Source: Casuarius casuarius
Taxonomy: Eukaryota; Chordata; Aves; Casuariiformes; Casuariidae
Assembly (NCBI GenBank): GCA_003342895.1
Contig: PTFA01000193.1
Coordinates: 655,255 to 719,254 of the forward strand
Length of the DNA stretch: 64,000 nt
Reading direction: 5' to 3'
The notes beneath the pieces are model-generated. The model did not search any database and was not told the origin of the DNA. It was given only the letters and a program-made list of their open reading frames with translations. Made by a program: the position numbers and the translations under genes. Shown piece by piece: positions 1-13,199 of this stretch (position 1 is its first letter; every line of letters starts with the position of its first letter).

Positions 1-3000
1 CACATCAGACTAGACTTTTAAGGCCCAGGTGTTTTTCCTCTCTGTTTCCTGAAATTCCTGAAACCAGTTGGGCCACAACATATTTTCTGCTTCACCCTGT
101 ATGCAGGATCTGAAGCTGTATATTTTCCATATCTCTGCTGAAAAGCCAACTGTGTAGAAGTGATAACAAGCAGAGTTTTGGGGATGTCCAGAGATGCTTA
201 TCATATATGCCATGAAATCCCATTCTAGTTTGATAGAAGACAGCAGCTCATCTGTAAGACATGATTTCAGGCAGTTGCAGAAGATTCAGAAAGAATTATT
301 CAGCAAACATGTAATCTTCCTTGATAAGAAATATCAACTGTCTGGAGCAGAGTTTCTCTGTGTAAATTGAAATCAGGTCTGGGTAAAGCTGAATCGAACC
401 TTTGCTGGGAAACTGCAGACCTGTCAGTTATATTTTTCCAGGTTAAGCTGGCAGCATACACTGAGAACACAGCCCTTGAAAAGCACTTTCATTGCAGTAG
501 TTCATTTTAGAGTAACAGGAACAATAAGATGATCTGTCCTTCTAAATCCTTAGACCAGATTGATTTACAGCACAAAATCATGAACCACACTATGCTCTGC
601 TCAGATAACTATTTCACAAGCACAACCAATTTTCTAAAATAAAGCTGCTTTATTTCTGTAATTGCCCCTCTTGAGAATGTTGTTAATTGTTCCTCCCTCC
701 CTCTTCCCCTAGCTTTAATTCCGATTTTCCCTCTCCAGCCTAAGGGAATAAAACCAAACGGTTTTCATCTGGAATTTGGAAAGCTGGTCAGCTTTCATTA
801 GTGGCCTCAGTCACTTTTAATCAGCTGCCCCAAAGAACAATTGGAAATAATTAACTGAGCTTCTCATGGGCTTTCAAATCCAACAGAAAGAAGGTGATCA
901 GCTGAAGATAGCCAGAATGACAATACTCCCATTAAAGTCTAGGCACTTTCTAAGGTCTGAAACAAGTATACAACACCAAGCTTCAAAATGTCTGTCCCCA
1001 TTGATAAGAACCTAGGCCAAAAGTCTTGCAAGATTTGTATATGATTTACAAGTGTATTTTGTGCCGCAGTTTCCTCTGGTTTTGTCCCAGGTATTACTTC
1101 TGTAACAATGTGGGAAAAGTCGGTCAAATGCTTTTTGCATAAAGAGACATAACCTAATTTTTAAATCTCTCCAGTGCATGTTGCAATCATTTACCGGTGC
1201 TGCAGGAAACTGATAGTCAAGGGCTGTTTGAAATGAAATGCAAGGCATACGGCTGCTGTTCTGCACAGAGCAACCAGCGGAAAAGATAAGAGAGAAGAGT
1301 TCCAGAAGCAGCAGAACAGTCAGAGTCTCTAAGAGCAGCAGAGAAAAATGCAGCATTGCAGTACTTAGCTTGAATGCTTTTAAAGCTTCAGCTTTACCAG
1401 CTTGGGATGAGTTGATCTAACAGCTCCTAATAGCAATCACTGCTTCCCCTTCTCCCCTAGATCTCTCCTCTTCCCCTCACCTCAAACCTGCTCCAAGCCT
1501 GCTGCAGTCCTTCCTTACCTGAGCAGATTCAGCTTGCTAACTCAGCAACAACAAGCTTGTTTTCAGCTGGCTGAATTGACCCACCAGACAGGTAATGAGC
1601 ACCAGAACTAGCACAAAGGAGGGATGAAAGCAGAGAACCCCCATTCAGCAGCAGTGAGTCCTGAGCTCTGCCCCATGCTCGTGAAACAGGCTCCTACTGT
1701 GCAAGGTGCTGCAGAAACAGGAGGTGGTGATGCTCATTGCTCTAAATAGGCAACAAACCAAGAGCTGAGAAATGCACAGTAAAAAGAAACTGAGAGACAG
1801 CTGAACTGTGGAAACCATGAGACTGCCATTCAACATTATCAATAACAGTATTATTGTTCAAAACTTAGTTATTATGGAGTACAGGACTTAATTGTCACGT
1901 ATAGCAAATATCTCTGTGCTGCAGATGAGAGATGGTTAAAAGTCTTTTGCCATTCAAAAGTACAGTTCTCTGGCTGCAGGATCTGTGTATTTGGGGTGTG
2001 AGAAAAGGAAAGGCCAGCAGGACTGCCACTGCTCGAGGGAGCTGCCGGTGCTTGTAGCTAATGGGGAATGCTGTTTTTCTTGCAAGCTGACCGTGTTCAG
2101 AGAACTAGCCAGGGGGAAATACCCATAGAAAAATGAAGCAGCCACAAATGTGGCATGTGTGTATGGTGTCATTTTCAGAGTGGAACTGTACTCTAATAAC
2201 ACACTCTTGTGAAATGATCTTCACAAATGGGGAGATGTAGGTGAGGTCCCCCAGAATTTACACTGAGCTTCAAGTCTCCTAAGGCTCTTCCCATCACCCA
2301 TCCATTATGCGACCCTTGATCAACCACTGTAAGTTAGCATGCTGAATTCCTTCACAGCAGAAATACACACTAAGAGAGTCCCCTCTCCCTCTCATATTTC
2401 TCCCTCTTTCACCATGAAATCCTTTATTACAGTGAAGAAAATCACTCAGAAGCTCCTGGCTGTGGTTTTGCAGGAACAAGAAGGTCCAGAAGCAAACAGG
2501 ATGCTGGGGAGATCCGCATTGCACTGCCAGCCAGAACTGGCTCCCCAGAGCAGAGCACCATGGTGGCTGGAGGGCAACAGCTCTGTTGGAGCTGCCTGTT
2601 GCCTTCCCTTCGAGCAGGTTGCATGCACATACAGAAAACCCTATCTTGATAGACTGTGCGCCTGGCTTACCGGCAATTAAACTGCAGATCAAAGGAAACA
2701 TAAATGTGGATGTTGCTTTGCTTATTAGTATCAGCTCTGTCCTTGATTGCCTGAAGGCCTTTCCAACAATGTTGACTTTAATTACTTTAATGAGAGAGAA
2801 AATGATCTGAGGAGTGTCAGCTCAATGGGGCAAGGTCCCGATGAAGATGCTAGGTCTAGGATCATTAGTTTAGCAATTAATAGTACATTATTTTATGTTA
2901 TTGGAGCTAAATGTAAACAGCTACTGAAGTCCAACTGCTGTCAGGATCGAAGCTGGGGAAACAAATTAGAGGCAGCTTTGAAATAAGGCTGTATCGGTTC

Positions 3001-4720
3001 TGCTACCCGCCTTCAAAAGAGACTGCTTTTTGTTGATCCATTGCAGAAAAAAAAGTGTGTAGAGAGAAAAGCAAATTTAATACACTATGGGCTTGTCTAC
3101 AACAAAACACACATGACAATTATTCAAAATGATTTTTTTGAATTCAGTGAGTTTCTCTGAAACAAAATAAGATAAAGCAAATCAAGGCCACTTAAATTCT
3201 TAAGAAAAGCCCAAGCTGCTAAGCAAGAGACCATGCATCTGCCGAGCAGTGTTAGCAGTTCTGTGTGCCTCCTCTTAAAGCACAAGAAAGGAAAGATGGA
3301 GCAATTTGGCTTCATTTGCAATGAAGAGATTAAATTGCATTGTATGACCTGGTATCTGCTGCAGGTAAAAACCATTCACAGCTACCACAACTCAGCTGAC
3401 ACATAATTAATTTTAAGGAGGGGTAATGTGATTATGATTCTGAGACACGAGTATATATACAAGGCTATAATATGGTCAAATTAATCCCATTTAAATTTCC
3501 AGTAGACTGAGGTGGTGCCTGCACTTTAAGTACAGCCACTCCTTGGGTTTCCATCATGGACAGTTACAGTTGCTGGTTGTGTCAGCCTGGAATTAGGAAG
3601 GGAACTGCACAAAAGCAGATGAAAGTACAAGTTTCACTTCCAAAGGAAAAATCCTTCCTGAACTTTACTCAGATGGTGTAGCCCTGTGCATAAGCGAGGC
3701 ACAACAAGTACGAGAGATAACCGAAGCCATCATTATATATGAGATACCAGCTNACCAGACATGCAGACTCCTATTTCAGGCTTCATTTTTCTGTTTTACG
3801 AGCAATTTTGCTGGGTTTTTTTTTTGGACAAGTCCTTTGAACAGCTTTACTGGCTTGTGGCCTGTGGAAGCAAGCTGCAGTTTTAAACAATCTTGGAGCC
3901 CTCATCTATCGCAAAAGCCTCCAAGCCCTAACAGAATAGCCCTCAAATACATATATAATGTCTGAGAAGCACAGCCAAGAGGGGAGAATAAAGACTCTTC
4001 TACAGGTAAATGGATGCATTCAGAGCTTTAGAAGCTCTTTTCCAAAACAGGGGAGTTCAGTCTTGAAGGGCTGAGGTGAAAAGCTAAGTCCCAGGCCCTG
4101 TATTCCATGTTTTTCTTCAAACAAAACGCTCTTTGGCATATAGCGGAAACAAGAACAAGTCGTCAAGAGGGAGGGTAAGTAGTGACCTGCTGATTGCAGG
4201 GAGGCAACACTTCCAGTTCTTGCTTTGGAAACACCTGATAACTGGTTCCCTGGCCTGTTCCGTTCTCTGGGCAGGTTCACAGGGAAAACCACAGCACTGC
4301 AGGCTTAGCGGCCTCTTCCCTGCCTGGGAGACTGGGTCTCCATGAACAGTTTCTGCCCCTCAGCTGTGTGCCACCTCTACTGAGTTTCAGGATGGAGAAG
4401 GACTGCTAGGCAGAAGTGAGGGAAGGAAACTTCTTAAGATTGATCACTGAAGTAAAAGTGGCCATTAGAAGTTTCTGAATGCTTTGGGAAGGGGACAGTG
4501 CCAGCAGAGATGGATGAGCAGGCAGAGTGCTGGTGAGCAGGTCAAAGCACACTATAAACACCTTGTCCAGAACACTTACGGTTCTCTAGTACCTAATACC
4601 ATTGGCCATCATCAATCCTTGAGGACTCTCTTGCTGCTACAAGAGGAAAAGGCAGAGCTGAATGCTGGCTTTTACAGCCTCCTGAGGTTTATACTGCAGC
4701 TCTGGACTCTGTCATACGCT
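1..4720. other. Non-coding stretch, no gene recognised
   Basis: Both strands hold only short, overlapping open frames. The pair around 2294-2701 occupies both strands of the same DNA, which is typical of chance openness. There is no codon-periodic sequence, convincing exon with flanking splice signals, or RNA gene. Base composition is AT-leaning and CpG-poor, as expected of intergenic or intronic vertebrate DNA. A weak resemblance to ancient sauropsid interspersed repeats (the GGGCTTGTCTACA-type start) is seen at about 3087-3130. Position 3753 is an unresolved base. Confidence 0.6.
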
Positions 4721-4749
4721 TGTGTGTGTGCGTGTGTGCGCGTGTGTAT
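4721..4749. repeat. (TG)n microsatellite, interrupted
   Basis: An alternating TG tract with CG interruptions (TGTGTGTGTGCGTGTGTGCG then CGTGTGTA). The CpG steps inside suggest decay or substitution within an older simple repeat. A complementary, weaker CA-rich patch lies at about 4910-4935. Confidence 0.85.
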
Positions 4750-4979
4750 AATTTGGGAAGTGCCTGTTGCCCTCTCTGTGAAACATCAATGCTACAGTGA
4801 CAATGTACAGTTCACCTCTCAGAAGTACGTTATTTTTTAGGTTAACTCCACCCAATTTGTATTGTAGCTCAGTCTTAAAGGAGTAATACAAGATATTTGC
4901 CTGACAAGTGCACACACCCACATTGCACACACACTGTATCAGCAGCAAGGAAGAACCTGAGGACACTCGGCACATTAGT

Positions 4980-7237
4980 GGGTGCCGGGCGGTCTGAGTA
5001 TGTTGAACGTGAGTAAGGCCAAGGATGCTACAGGCTGTTCCTCCCAGCAGATATCACAAATTCAAGCTCTTTCTAAGCATGGAATGGGTATTTTGAGCCA
5101 GAGTTACAATGCAGCTGACTGCTAGCTATGTGTACACCAGTCTCAAAGTGGTAAAGCCAGCTCTCAATACTGCATAATGTGGACATTATTTCGGTGGGAT
5201 TAGTAGCAGTCTAGATCTGCCTCTTGCCCTCCCAAGCAGAAGAGGGGAAAGGGCTCTCAGTGTGGCAGGATGGGAGGTGTCTGGGGACTTCCAACCCTGA
5301 GAGAAAGAGAGAGGAAAGGAGGAACTGACTGCTGAGCTGAGCCAGAGGATGCTTCTCTATGGAGCCAGGGTAGCAAGAGTGGAGAGCAAAGCCTGCCCAT
5401 GGCCATGTTTTAATACCCGACCTAGAGTCTAACTGTGATTCCAGCCCGCTTGAACCACCTAGAGATGCTTCAGGATCTCTCTGTGCTGGATGTCACCACA
5501 GGGTGCTGTGTGTCACCTAATACTTTCCTCATCCAGGTGAAAGAGGGAGGACCCAGAACATGCCACTACCTCTCCCACATCTAGCATTGAGAGTGGGAGG
5601 AAGAAGAGAGGGGCTAGGGAACAGGCTGGCATAGCATGGCCTGTAGCTTTTGGTACAAGCATAATTCTGTTTAAAAAAGGAGCTCAGAGACTTTCCAGAC
5701 TGTCCATTTAAGACCATGTTTGCCAGAGGAAACACAAACATACTGTTAACCAGAAACAACAGAAACTAAAACCTTGTGATCTGAAACATGACCCTGATTC
5801 AACAGAAAAAAAAATCCTGGGAAACCTCCAGAGGCAGAATAAAATCCCTTGCCCTGGGGTAGAGCAGAAGGAAACAACCAACATATTTATGTAATCTCAG
5901 AAAGGATCAGCCATTTACAGGAAATAAGCAGAGCATGTGCAGTGACAGGAGTTAGGATCATAATTACTAGGGCACCCAATTTTTCTGCTCCAAGGCATAA
6001 GCTGCATCAGCAGATGGCATCCAAAGGAGCTCTCCCCTTCTGGTGGCGTACACAACATAATTAGCCAGGGCGTTGGAAAGTCTCTGACATGAGTCTCACA
6101 GTCATAGCAGCCCTACAGACAACAAGCAACATTTTCTGATGTTGAAAACCTGACGGTAAGAGGAAATTGTACAAATGCAACCATGCTTGAATGTAGAGCA
6201 GCAAGGGGTTGATGACCCAGCCACTTATTCCTGCCTGTGTGGACTAGAAAAAAAAATCAAATGATGCATGTGTTGGAGGGCTGTGATCCACTTAAAAATA
6301 ATCTGCTTTACCCACAGCAAGATGGGAGTTCAGGAGTAGACAGCCCCAGGGAAAGCTGTACCAGAGGCCTCAGATGTGAGGAGTCATGGGGCTTAGTGAT
6401 AGATGCAAGACTGTAGAGGACAGCTTATTTTTGAAAGGATGGAAGGATTAGGTACAGTGTTGCCCACTTCAGCGGTAGTTGAGATTTTTCTTGGAAATCT
6501 GTTATGTAATTGAGCAGGACAAGAAATGTATTTTTTTTTCTTTTTTTAATTTAAGTCCTCACATGGAACTGAATGTGAACACTGCTGCGCTTACCGTTGG
6601 AATTGCTGTACGTGCAAAGCAGCACTGCCTGCAGGATACAACAAGGATTCCAGATGCCTGAAAGGGGCTGTATAGTGGATAAGCCATTGCCTCCCTTTCC
6701 TTTTTGGTCAGGGACATGACTAGCCCTTTCTAAAGTGTTCAGAGATATAAAATGTTTTATGTCCAAGACGTGCTGAGCAGCCTTAGTTTGTGTTGACTTC
6801 TGACCAGGTTCTCCAGGCTTCGCAGACAGCCCTACACTTTCCCCTCTCAAGCTACAACTTTAAACTCATCAGAAACCCAGTTTCTGCTTTTCAAGAAATA
6901 CCAACCCTTTAAACCCTACTTTCACCTCAGACCCCAAGGGAAAACTAGTATCTCCTAAAGAAGAAAAAAAATGGGCTGTTTTTTTCCACTTGGGAGTCAT
7001 AAGCCATTTTATGTGGATGATGTTGGCACTTTTATGCACATATCGCAACACCATTTTAATTTGAATGTGCTACATGAAATACATCATATCCATTTTGTTG
7101 GGATCAAACAGAGTAACAAAGGCAGTAAGATTAGACTCAGACATGGTTTCTATTGAAAAAGTTGCTTTCCCGAACAACTTTTATTTCAAAAAAATGGGAG
7201 CCTCTGATGAAAAACTACTATTAATAGGTTGTTTGGG

Positions 7238-7269
<32 letters not shown>

Positions 7270-10220
7270 GTTCAGATCAACATTTGAGCTAAAGAACCAG
7301 AAGAGGCTATAACAACCTCTCTGCAGCCCCAGTATCTTCGTTCACTCTTATGCCCACCACTATGGTTTCCCCTATCAGTTATCATCTACATTTATTAGAG
7401 TCTTGATCGGCGTGCCAGGACTGTACGTGTTTGGACTCCTGCAGTGTGCTCCAGAGCAAGCAACTTCCTTGACAAAAATTATTTCCTTGTATTTATGCCT
7501 TAGGTGTTGTCTGGTTCCAGCAATAACTGCAAGTTCTGCCATTTTATTAGTTAAGAACTTTTCCTGCACTAAATTCAGGATATGAACCATGGGGATTTCT
7601 CATCTCAGGAGTCTAATTACCTCTTTAATTGAAGTAAATGTTGTATCAAGTGGATAGAGGGAGGTCATGGTCGGAATGATCTGCTCATATGTATATTAGA
7701 AACACAACCTCCAATATCTACCACTGGCTTCTAATGAGGAATTTCAGGTTCAGTAGCTTCAAAATAATCTTACAAGGAGAGATGACTAGTGCCAGAAGAA
7801 AAGATTTTACTTCTTTGTTGCTCTGAATTTTGCCGCTGTGGCCCTTTTTCCTCTCTCTTTTTATCTGTTTGAAATTGTCTCTATTCTTAGCGCTCTGGAA
7901 GCCATGCATCGGAGACTTTGGGAACAGCAGCTGGATGATGAAAGTGATTAAACAAGCCAAAGGAGCTGGTCTCCCTGTGCCTGGGTTTGGACAAGGCAAA
8001 CAAATCTGGCACAGCTTTATAGAGGAATGATTATTAACAGCTCCACAGGGAGAAGAAACATCGTGTTGACATTATTTATTTAGTGTCCCAACTTTCCAGC
8101 CCTGCCAGGTTGCTTGTACCTCATAAGGATGCCAAATACAGTCTTACCTGAGCAAAGGGAGAGTGGAGAGAAGACATATAAAACGAATGTGGTAATAAAA
8201 CTGTGGGAAGAAATGCAGCTTCACAGGTTCATTGAACCTGAAAAGTTTCATTGCAAATCTCGGGTCAACTTGGTGAAACAGACCAAGGGATTGAGACTGG
8301 GAAAGCAGGCCTAAATTCATTGCTGTCTCTCCTCCATCAACCCACTTTTCTGCCAAACACATCGCCCCAACAGCCTTCCTCAAGAAGGATGTTAACTAGT
8401 CCCTAACACATCCGTTTATTTCCACGCCACATTTGCTTGAAATAGGACACGTAGCCATCATAAACGTAGACAGATATTAGATTCTGTGGGCTGTGGTCAT
8501 ACATGCTATTCTGGGTTCAGCTGAGGTAGGCTAAGCTCTTAGCTTACCAGCCTCTGACATCAGCTGGCATAACTGATCATATAGTTGCTGTCTAACCTGG
8601 TTCTGTCAAAATTGGTTTAAAAAATTCAACAAACAAAACCCTACTATTAGCAATGTTTTAAGCTAATCCATATCATTTTGATAGAACTGGGCTAGTGAAC
8701 AATTCTAGCTGGCAGATCAGAAGATGTGCTAACCTCTGGCAAGGGACGCAGCAGACAGCAGGAGAGAAGGGCAGAGATCTGTAACTTTTAACTCACAGCA
8801 GATCTGAAGAGCACACTGAAGGACTAGGCTGTTCACACAGCCTGTTTCCAAACCCCAGGCAGCCAGTTTGCTGCAAAGCACATTCCACAGAGAGGGCTGA
8901 ACCTAGATTGCATCTAAATTAACTGTAAGACAGGACAGAAAGATCTGACAAGGTTAGTACAGGTCACAGCCCTTGCTTTGGACCTCATGCCCAAGTGTCC
9001 TCAGCCATCCAGGAATGTTGGCTGTTACAGGGATCTGCCGTGGTCAGTCTGGGAGTGAGTACAAAGGCATGTGTACGTGACTGTGACAGGGCAATGAACA
9101 ATGCCACAAGCACTATTCTAATCTAGGGTTTATAAGGTGTGATCGGGGTGACAGCAGCCTTGTGGTTATGATTCGCTGTCGGCCCATGGAGCTGAATAAT
9201 TATATATTTCAACGATACCCCACAGGAGTCCAAGCAGATCACCATGTACCAGCCAGGACATAGAGTGGACTTACAGGCATCTTGAGCTTCTTATCTGGGG
9301 ACAAAACTTTGGGCTCCGTTTTGAAATTCTCCATATCATTAATATAAAAAATGCTTTCCTTTGGAAATGTTTCTAGATTTAAGGGGAGGGAAAGGGGCTC
9401 ATGTCAAAAGCTTTTTGTGTCACAGAAAGTCTAAAGTGATATTAAATTTTAAATGGGAAAATGGTCTGACAAATCTAAGGGCAACAACACTCAGGGTGAA
9501 ATATCCTGCTTGGAATATTTTTGCTTTTCCCTCCTTGTGAAACTTCTCAGTTTTGAAGAAACAGCGGGTTTTTTTCAGAAAACTGTTCAGCTTAGATATT
9601 CTTCAAGAAGCCGCAACAGTGATAAAATAAAAGATATGGTGTTACCACAGGGGATAACAGATAGCACAGTCTGCTCAGATCCTGCTGTCGCTCATGAGAG
9701 ATCTCAAAGAAGTGTATACACAGTCCCACGCTACCTCTGCCTGTGCTCTGAGCAGTTGTAAGGTGGAGCTGGTCCAGGAGCTGTTTAGATGTGGTAGGAA
9801 CAAGAAATCTCATTCATGACAACTGTGAAGTAACCCAGACCTCCACCACAAGGGCTTTGCTGAAGGTGGTTTAATGGAACTGGCTGTTAAATCACAGCTG
9901 GTTTCTGAAACAGCTGTTCTAAAACTTCCTTCCTTGAGTTTCATGGTCCTCGTTCTTCCATAGGCCATGTGTCTGTGCTCACTGCTGTAGATGTTCTGGC
10001 CCTTCCTCCTTTCTCTGTCTGTCCAGCTGAACCAGGATGTCCCACCTGCTCTGGGGAGGGACTAACAGTTCCCCAGCCCTGCTGTGGGTCCCGTAGCTAA
10101 GTGATATTCCTTGGGAAGCACAGCTCTTCCGACCACCATGGCTAATAAACAGTTTGGCTGTTATGCGAGAACTTCCTTGACTCAATTAACAATCTAGGTA
10201 GGAGAAAACATGGAGGGATA
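4980..10220. other. Non-coding stretch, no gene recognised
   Basis: No supported gene. The stretch contains a purine-rich segment around 5295-5320, T-rich runs at 6530-6548 and a long poly-T at 7238-7261. Open frames here are all under 110 codons, have no recognisable domains and often face each other on opposite strands. I see no interspersed repeat that I can name with confidence. Confidence 0.55.
7238..7261. repeat. Poly-T homopolymer (24 nt)
   Basis: An uninterrupted run of 24 T on the plus strand, equivalent to poly-A on the minus strand. It could be the A-tail of a decayed retrocopy on the minus strand or simple slippage. No flanking target-site duplication or recognisable retrotransposon body was found. 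Confidence 0.85.
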
Positions 10221-10275
10221 TTTCTCTATTTACAGATGGAACACCAAAGCACAGAGACTTTAAGGAACGGATTTC
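10221..10275 (+). repeat. Possible MIR/L3-type ancient repeat relic
   Basis: The segment contains CTATTTACAGATGGAAC followed by GCACAGAGACTTTAAGGAAC. This resembles the widespread amniote MIR/L3 3' block, in which a TTTACAGATG box is followed by GGCACAGAGAGGTTAAGTGAC. The match is short and diverged, so the family cannot be fixed by eye. Confidence 0.4.
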
Positions 10276-10279
10276 CAGC

Positions 10280-12745
10280 TGTGCATTAATCAGAATTGGG
10301 GACAGATTTTTTTAAGTGACAAGTTCCCAGCTACCTGTACATCCGTCAGTGACAGATTTCCAGTCAGTTACTGCTTGGCATGTCAGTGCAGAAACCTATC
10401 TGCATATCCTCAAGTGACACCTAACTAATAACCTCCATTCACACCGGCTGTTGAACAACCTCCACTTAGCCACGTGTGATCATCAGTACACAGCAGTGTC
10501 CTTGCTGTGACACTGCTAGGACTTGGACAAATTCCTTTTGGCTCTGCCTTGAGAGTGGTTGTGCCAGTGCAGACACGAACCTCAAAGACAGTCATAGCTG
10601 ACCACAAGGAATATCTGGGCTCCAGGAGGTGACTCCTTCAGCATTCTCCTTCAGTCCCTCAGCTGACCCCATTTTAGTTCAGCACTAATCTAAGGAAGAA
10701 CTACATTTTTTTAAGCGGATGGCTTGCTGTGAAGCTGAGCTCCATGGAAAGCAGAGATCTCTGCAGCTGCCCGGGGATAGCAGATGTGTTCCCCAAGGCT
10801 CTCTCCCCCTACAGTTACTTCAGCACTTTCAAAGAAATTGGCCTGGGGGGTCTTTACTGAACATCACTCACAGACTGACGGGTATACGTCTCAGATGCAA
10901 ACAGGCCTCCCCCATTTTATTTATATCTTGCAAACCCAGATATGTCTGACAAAAACTGGCCTTCTTGACTTGAGTAACCAATCTGATGTCATAGGCAATT
11001 GTCAGGCTCCATGGTACCATCTGCCACATTCACATGACTATAATTTGCAAGACACTGTGCATCACTTCCCTGTTTAAAATAATCCTTTCCTCTGAACAAA
11101 GATTGCCTTTAACATATGCAAGGTACATCTAAAGGAAAGGAGGAATATGTAATGACTATTTACCATTATCCACAGCAATACATTATTCATGCTTCCCTCC
11201 GCTAGCAAAATCTTTTCTTCCCTAATATTAAAGTGGTACATACTGAAGCAGAATGGCAGACCCTCTGGGATTCCAAATGACTATGCACTAGTCTCATTAG
11301 CATAGGCTTTCAGATTAATCAGTATATTCATTATATAGCAATTTCACTACAAGAACTTATTTGGGAACACGTCTCATGCTGTTTCACCTGCAGTGAAAGC
11401 ATAGCACCAGTATCAGCTTTTATGGCATCCACGAAACGAACTGACACCATATGCCATTGTTTCAGATGGCCGAGCTAATAGGACACCCATTTCTAGGTGG
11501 AGTGCTGAGGGACTTGGCACTTTAGGGAATGTTGTTAGTAACTCACATCAGAAACAGTTCTAGAAGGCAATGATACTGGAGATGTCCTTCACATGAGATG
11601 CTAAACTAAGGTCCTATCAGCTCTGGATTACTTAAAGGGAACTTAATTTACAAGAAGTGAAATGCCTGCCCTGCTGTGCTGGCAAAAGCCCAGATTTGTG
11701 GCATACCATGTTCTTCACCTTCTATCCCAAACTTTTGCTGCAATGCATCTCTACTATGTTTTGCTGTAGAGGTGTTGGGAACACTGGAGAAGATTTGAGC
11801 GTATGGACAAGTAGGCTACTGCCCAGCTGTAATTTTGAGAAAAAAGAAAAGCATATCCCCTGGGGGATGCTGCAAAGCCTTTGGGAACTTATACGGCTTG
11901 AGAGCCAAACGGTGTGTCAGGTATGCCACACACCCAATTCATCCAAACTTATCCCAGGCTGAGTCTGGACAGGACTAGCTACTGGAAACATTCCTGATTT
12001 GCATAGTTGGGAGGTGCCAAGATGACTCTTCCAGAGCAAAACTTCAAGAGAAGCAGTCCTCAGTACATGAGCTTGAATTCCAGAAAGCCACCACAGCATC
12101 ACCTAAGTGGACAGGAAGAGCCAAACATGGCCTTGTCCAAACACACTGTTACTAACATTGTTAGAAAAACACATTATTTTAGTTGGCCTGTTGCAAGGAC
12201 ACTGCAGGGATGTTCACTGGTGGCTATGGAGTGGGACCTGGTGCAGTGGAGTCTAAGTGAGAAGTCTGGATGTTGGCACCTCATGGATTTTGTCTCTACA
12301 GGGGACTGGCCACTCTGCAGCCAACAAAGCACCACCCAGTTACTGCAAGCAACCCTGGTGGATGGGGTGACACTTGGGCTTCTTGGTTCCTGTAACTCAT
12401 GAATCAGCCCAGACTGTTGCCTCTCAAACAGCTGAAGCTACGATGCCTGTCAATTATCTGAGTATGGCCTTGGGCTGCCCAGGCTTTCCCCTCCCCGATC
12501 CTGCAAGACCAGCTCTGCATTGGCTGGTTTGGGCCCCACTAGGTCTGACACCAATATGCAATGTACTCCCAGCTGTTTCCAAAACCATTGATGGGTAGAA
12601 ATGTGGCAACTGTGGCTAGATAAGTAGGGTCAACAGACTCTCCCTGGTGCCTTTATCCTGTTTTTTTCATCCACAGATCATAGGTGAGGAAGGTGCCATT
12701 CACCAGCTCCATAATACTGAGCTCTCATAGCAATGCTGCAGCTGT
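10280..12745. other. Non-coding stretch, no gene recognised
   Basis: No gene can be supported. The region around 11130-11400 is AT-rich, with several ATTA-type homeodomain cores and few long simple runs, so it might be regulatory, but nothing decisive is visible. The open frame at 12007-12402 (131 codons) has no recognisable domain and no clear splice context; I treat it as chance. Confidence 0.5.
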
Positions 12746-12749
12746 GATG

Positions 12750-12955
12750 ATCTTAGGATATCAGAGAGACAAGGTTTGCAGGGAGAGGTAATATCTTTTA
12801 TTTGAACAACTGATGGAGTTCTGGGGAAAAAAAAATCAGACAAACTTTCAGGTACACAAACCTTCAAGGATTTGTTTGTTTTCTTCCAGCTATATCAGTA
12901 GAACTAATAAAAGATATTACCTTTCCCCACAAACTTCAAGGGCTGCATGTCTGAA
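12750..12955. mobile_element. Ancient foldback (MITE-like) repeat
   Basis: Two inverted arms of about 35 bp flank a central segment of about 100 bp. The left arm contains GGTAATATCTTTTATT at 12787-12802. Its perfect 16-nt reverse complement, AATAAAAGATATTACC, lies at 12906-12921. The similarity continues outward: left ACAAGGTTTGCAGGGAGA against the reverse-complemented right CTTGAAGTTTGTGGGGAA. From memory, copies of a repeat with the same TATCAGAGAGACAAGG and AAAAGATATTACC termini are common in turtle and crocodilian DNA, which fits an old non-autonomous DNA transposon. No transposase is present. The exact ends and any target-site duplication could not be defined. Confidence 0.65.
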
Positions 12956-13049
12956 AGCCCATCAGTCTTTTTTCTGTCTCTTTCAGATACTCTCACTACA
13001 AACCTCAATTCTTAAAGCTTTGATTTGCACTTTCCATCCAGACCTCTCA

Positions 13050-13195
13050 AAGCCTATGGTGAAATATCATTATCTTCATTTAGCAGACAGGAATACATAG
13101 GCCCAGAGCAGCAATGCGACTTGCAGCAAGGGCAGGAATATACTGCAGATCCCAGGGCATGCTCTATCCATTGGAATATGCTGTTGCAGCCTGCA
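13050..13195 (+). repeat. Ancient MIR/L3-type repeat relic
   Basis: The order of blocks follows the conserved amniote repeat 3' region. ATTATCTTCATTTAGCAGAC corresponds to the 'ATTATCCCCATTTTACAGAT' box, then GGCCCAGAGCAG to 'GGCACAGAG', a GCGACTTGCAGCAAGG block to 'GTGACTTGCCCAAGG', and CCCAGGGCATGCTCTATCCA to 'CCCAGTCCTGTGCTCTATCCA'. The co-linear match over about 140 bp makes a decayed copy likely, although MIR and L3 cannot be told apart by eye. The 60-66-codon open frames over it are by-products. Confidence 0.55.
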
Positions 13196-13199
13196 CTTG

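Noticed and set aside
2294..2701. Overlapping open frames of 113-135 codons on both strands
   Set aside because: Both strands are open over the same bases and neither product resembles a known family; consistent with chance lack of stops.
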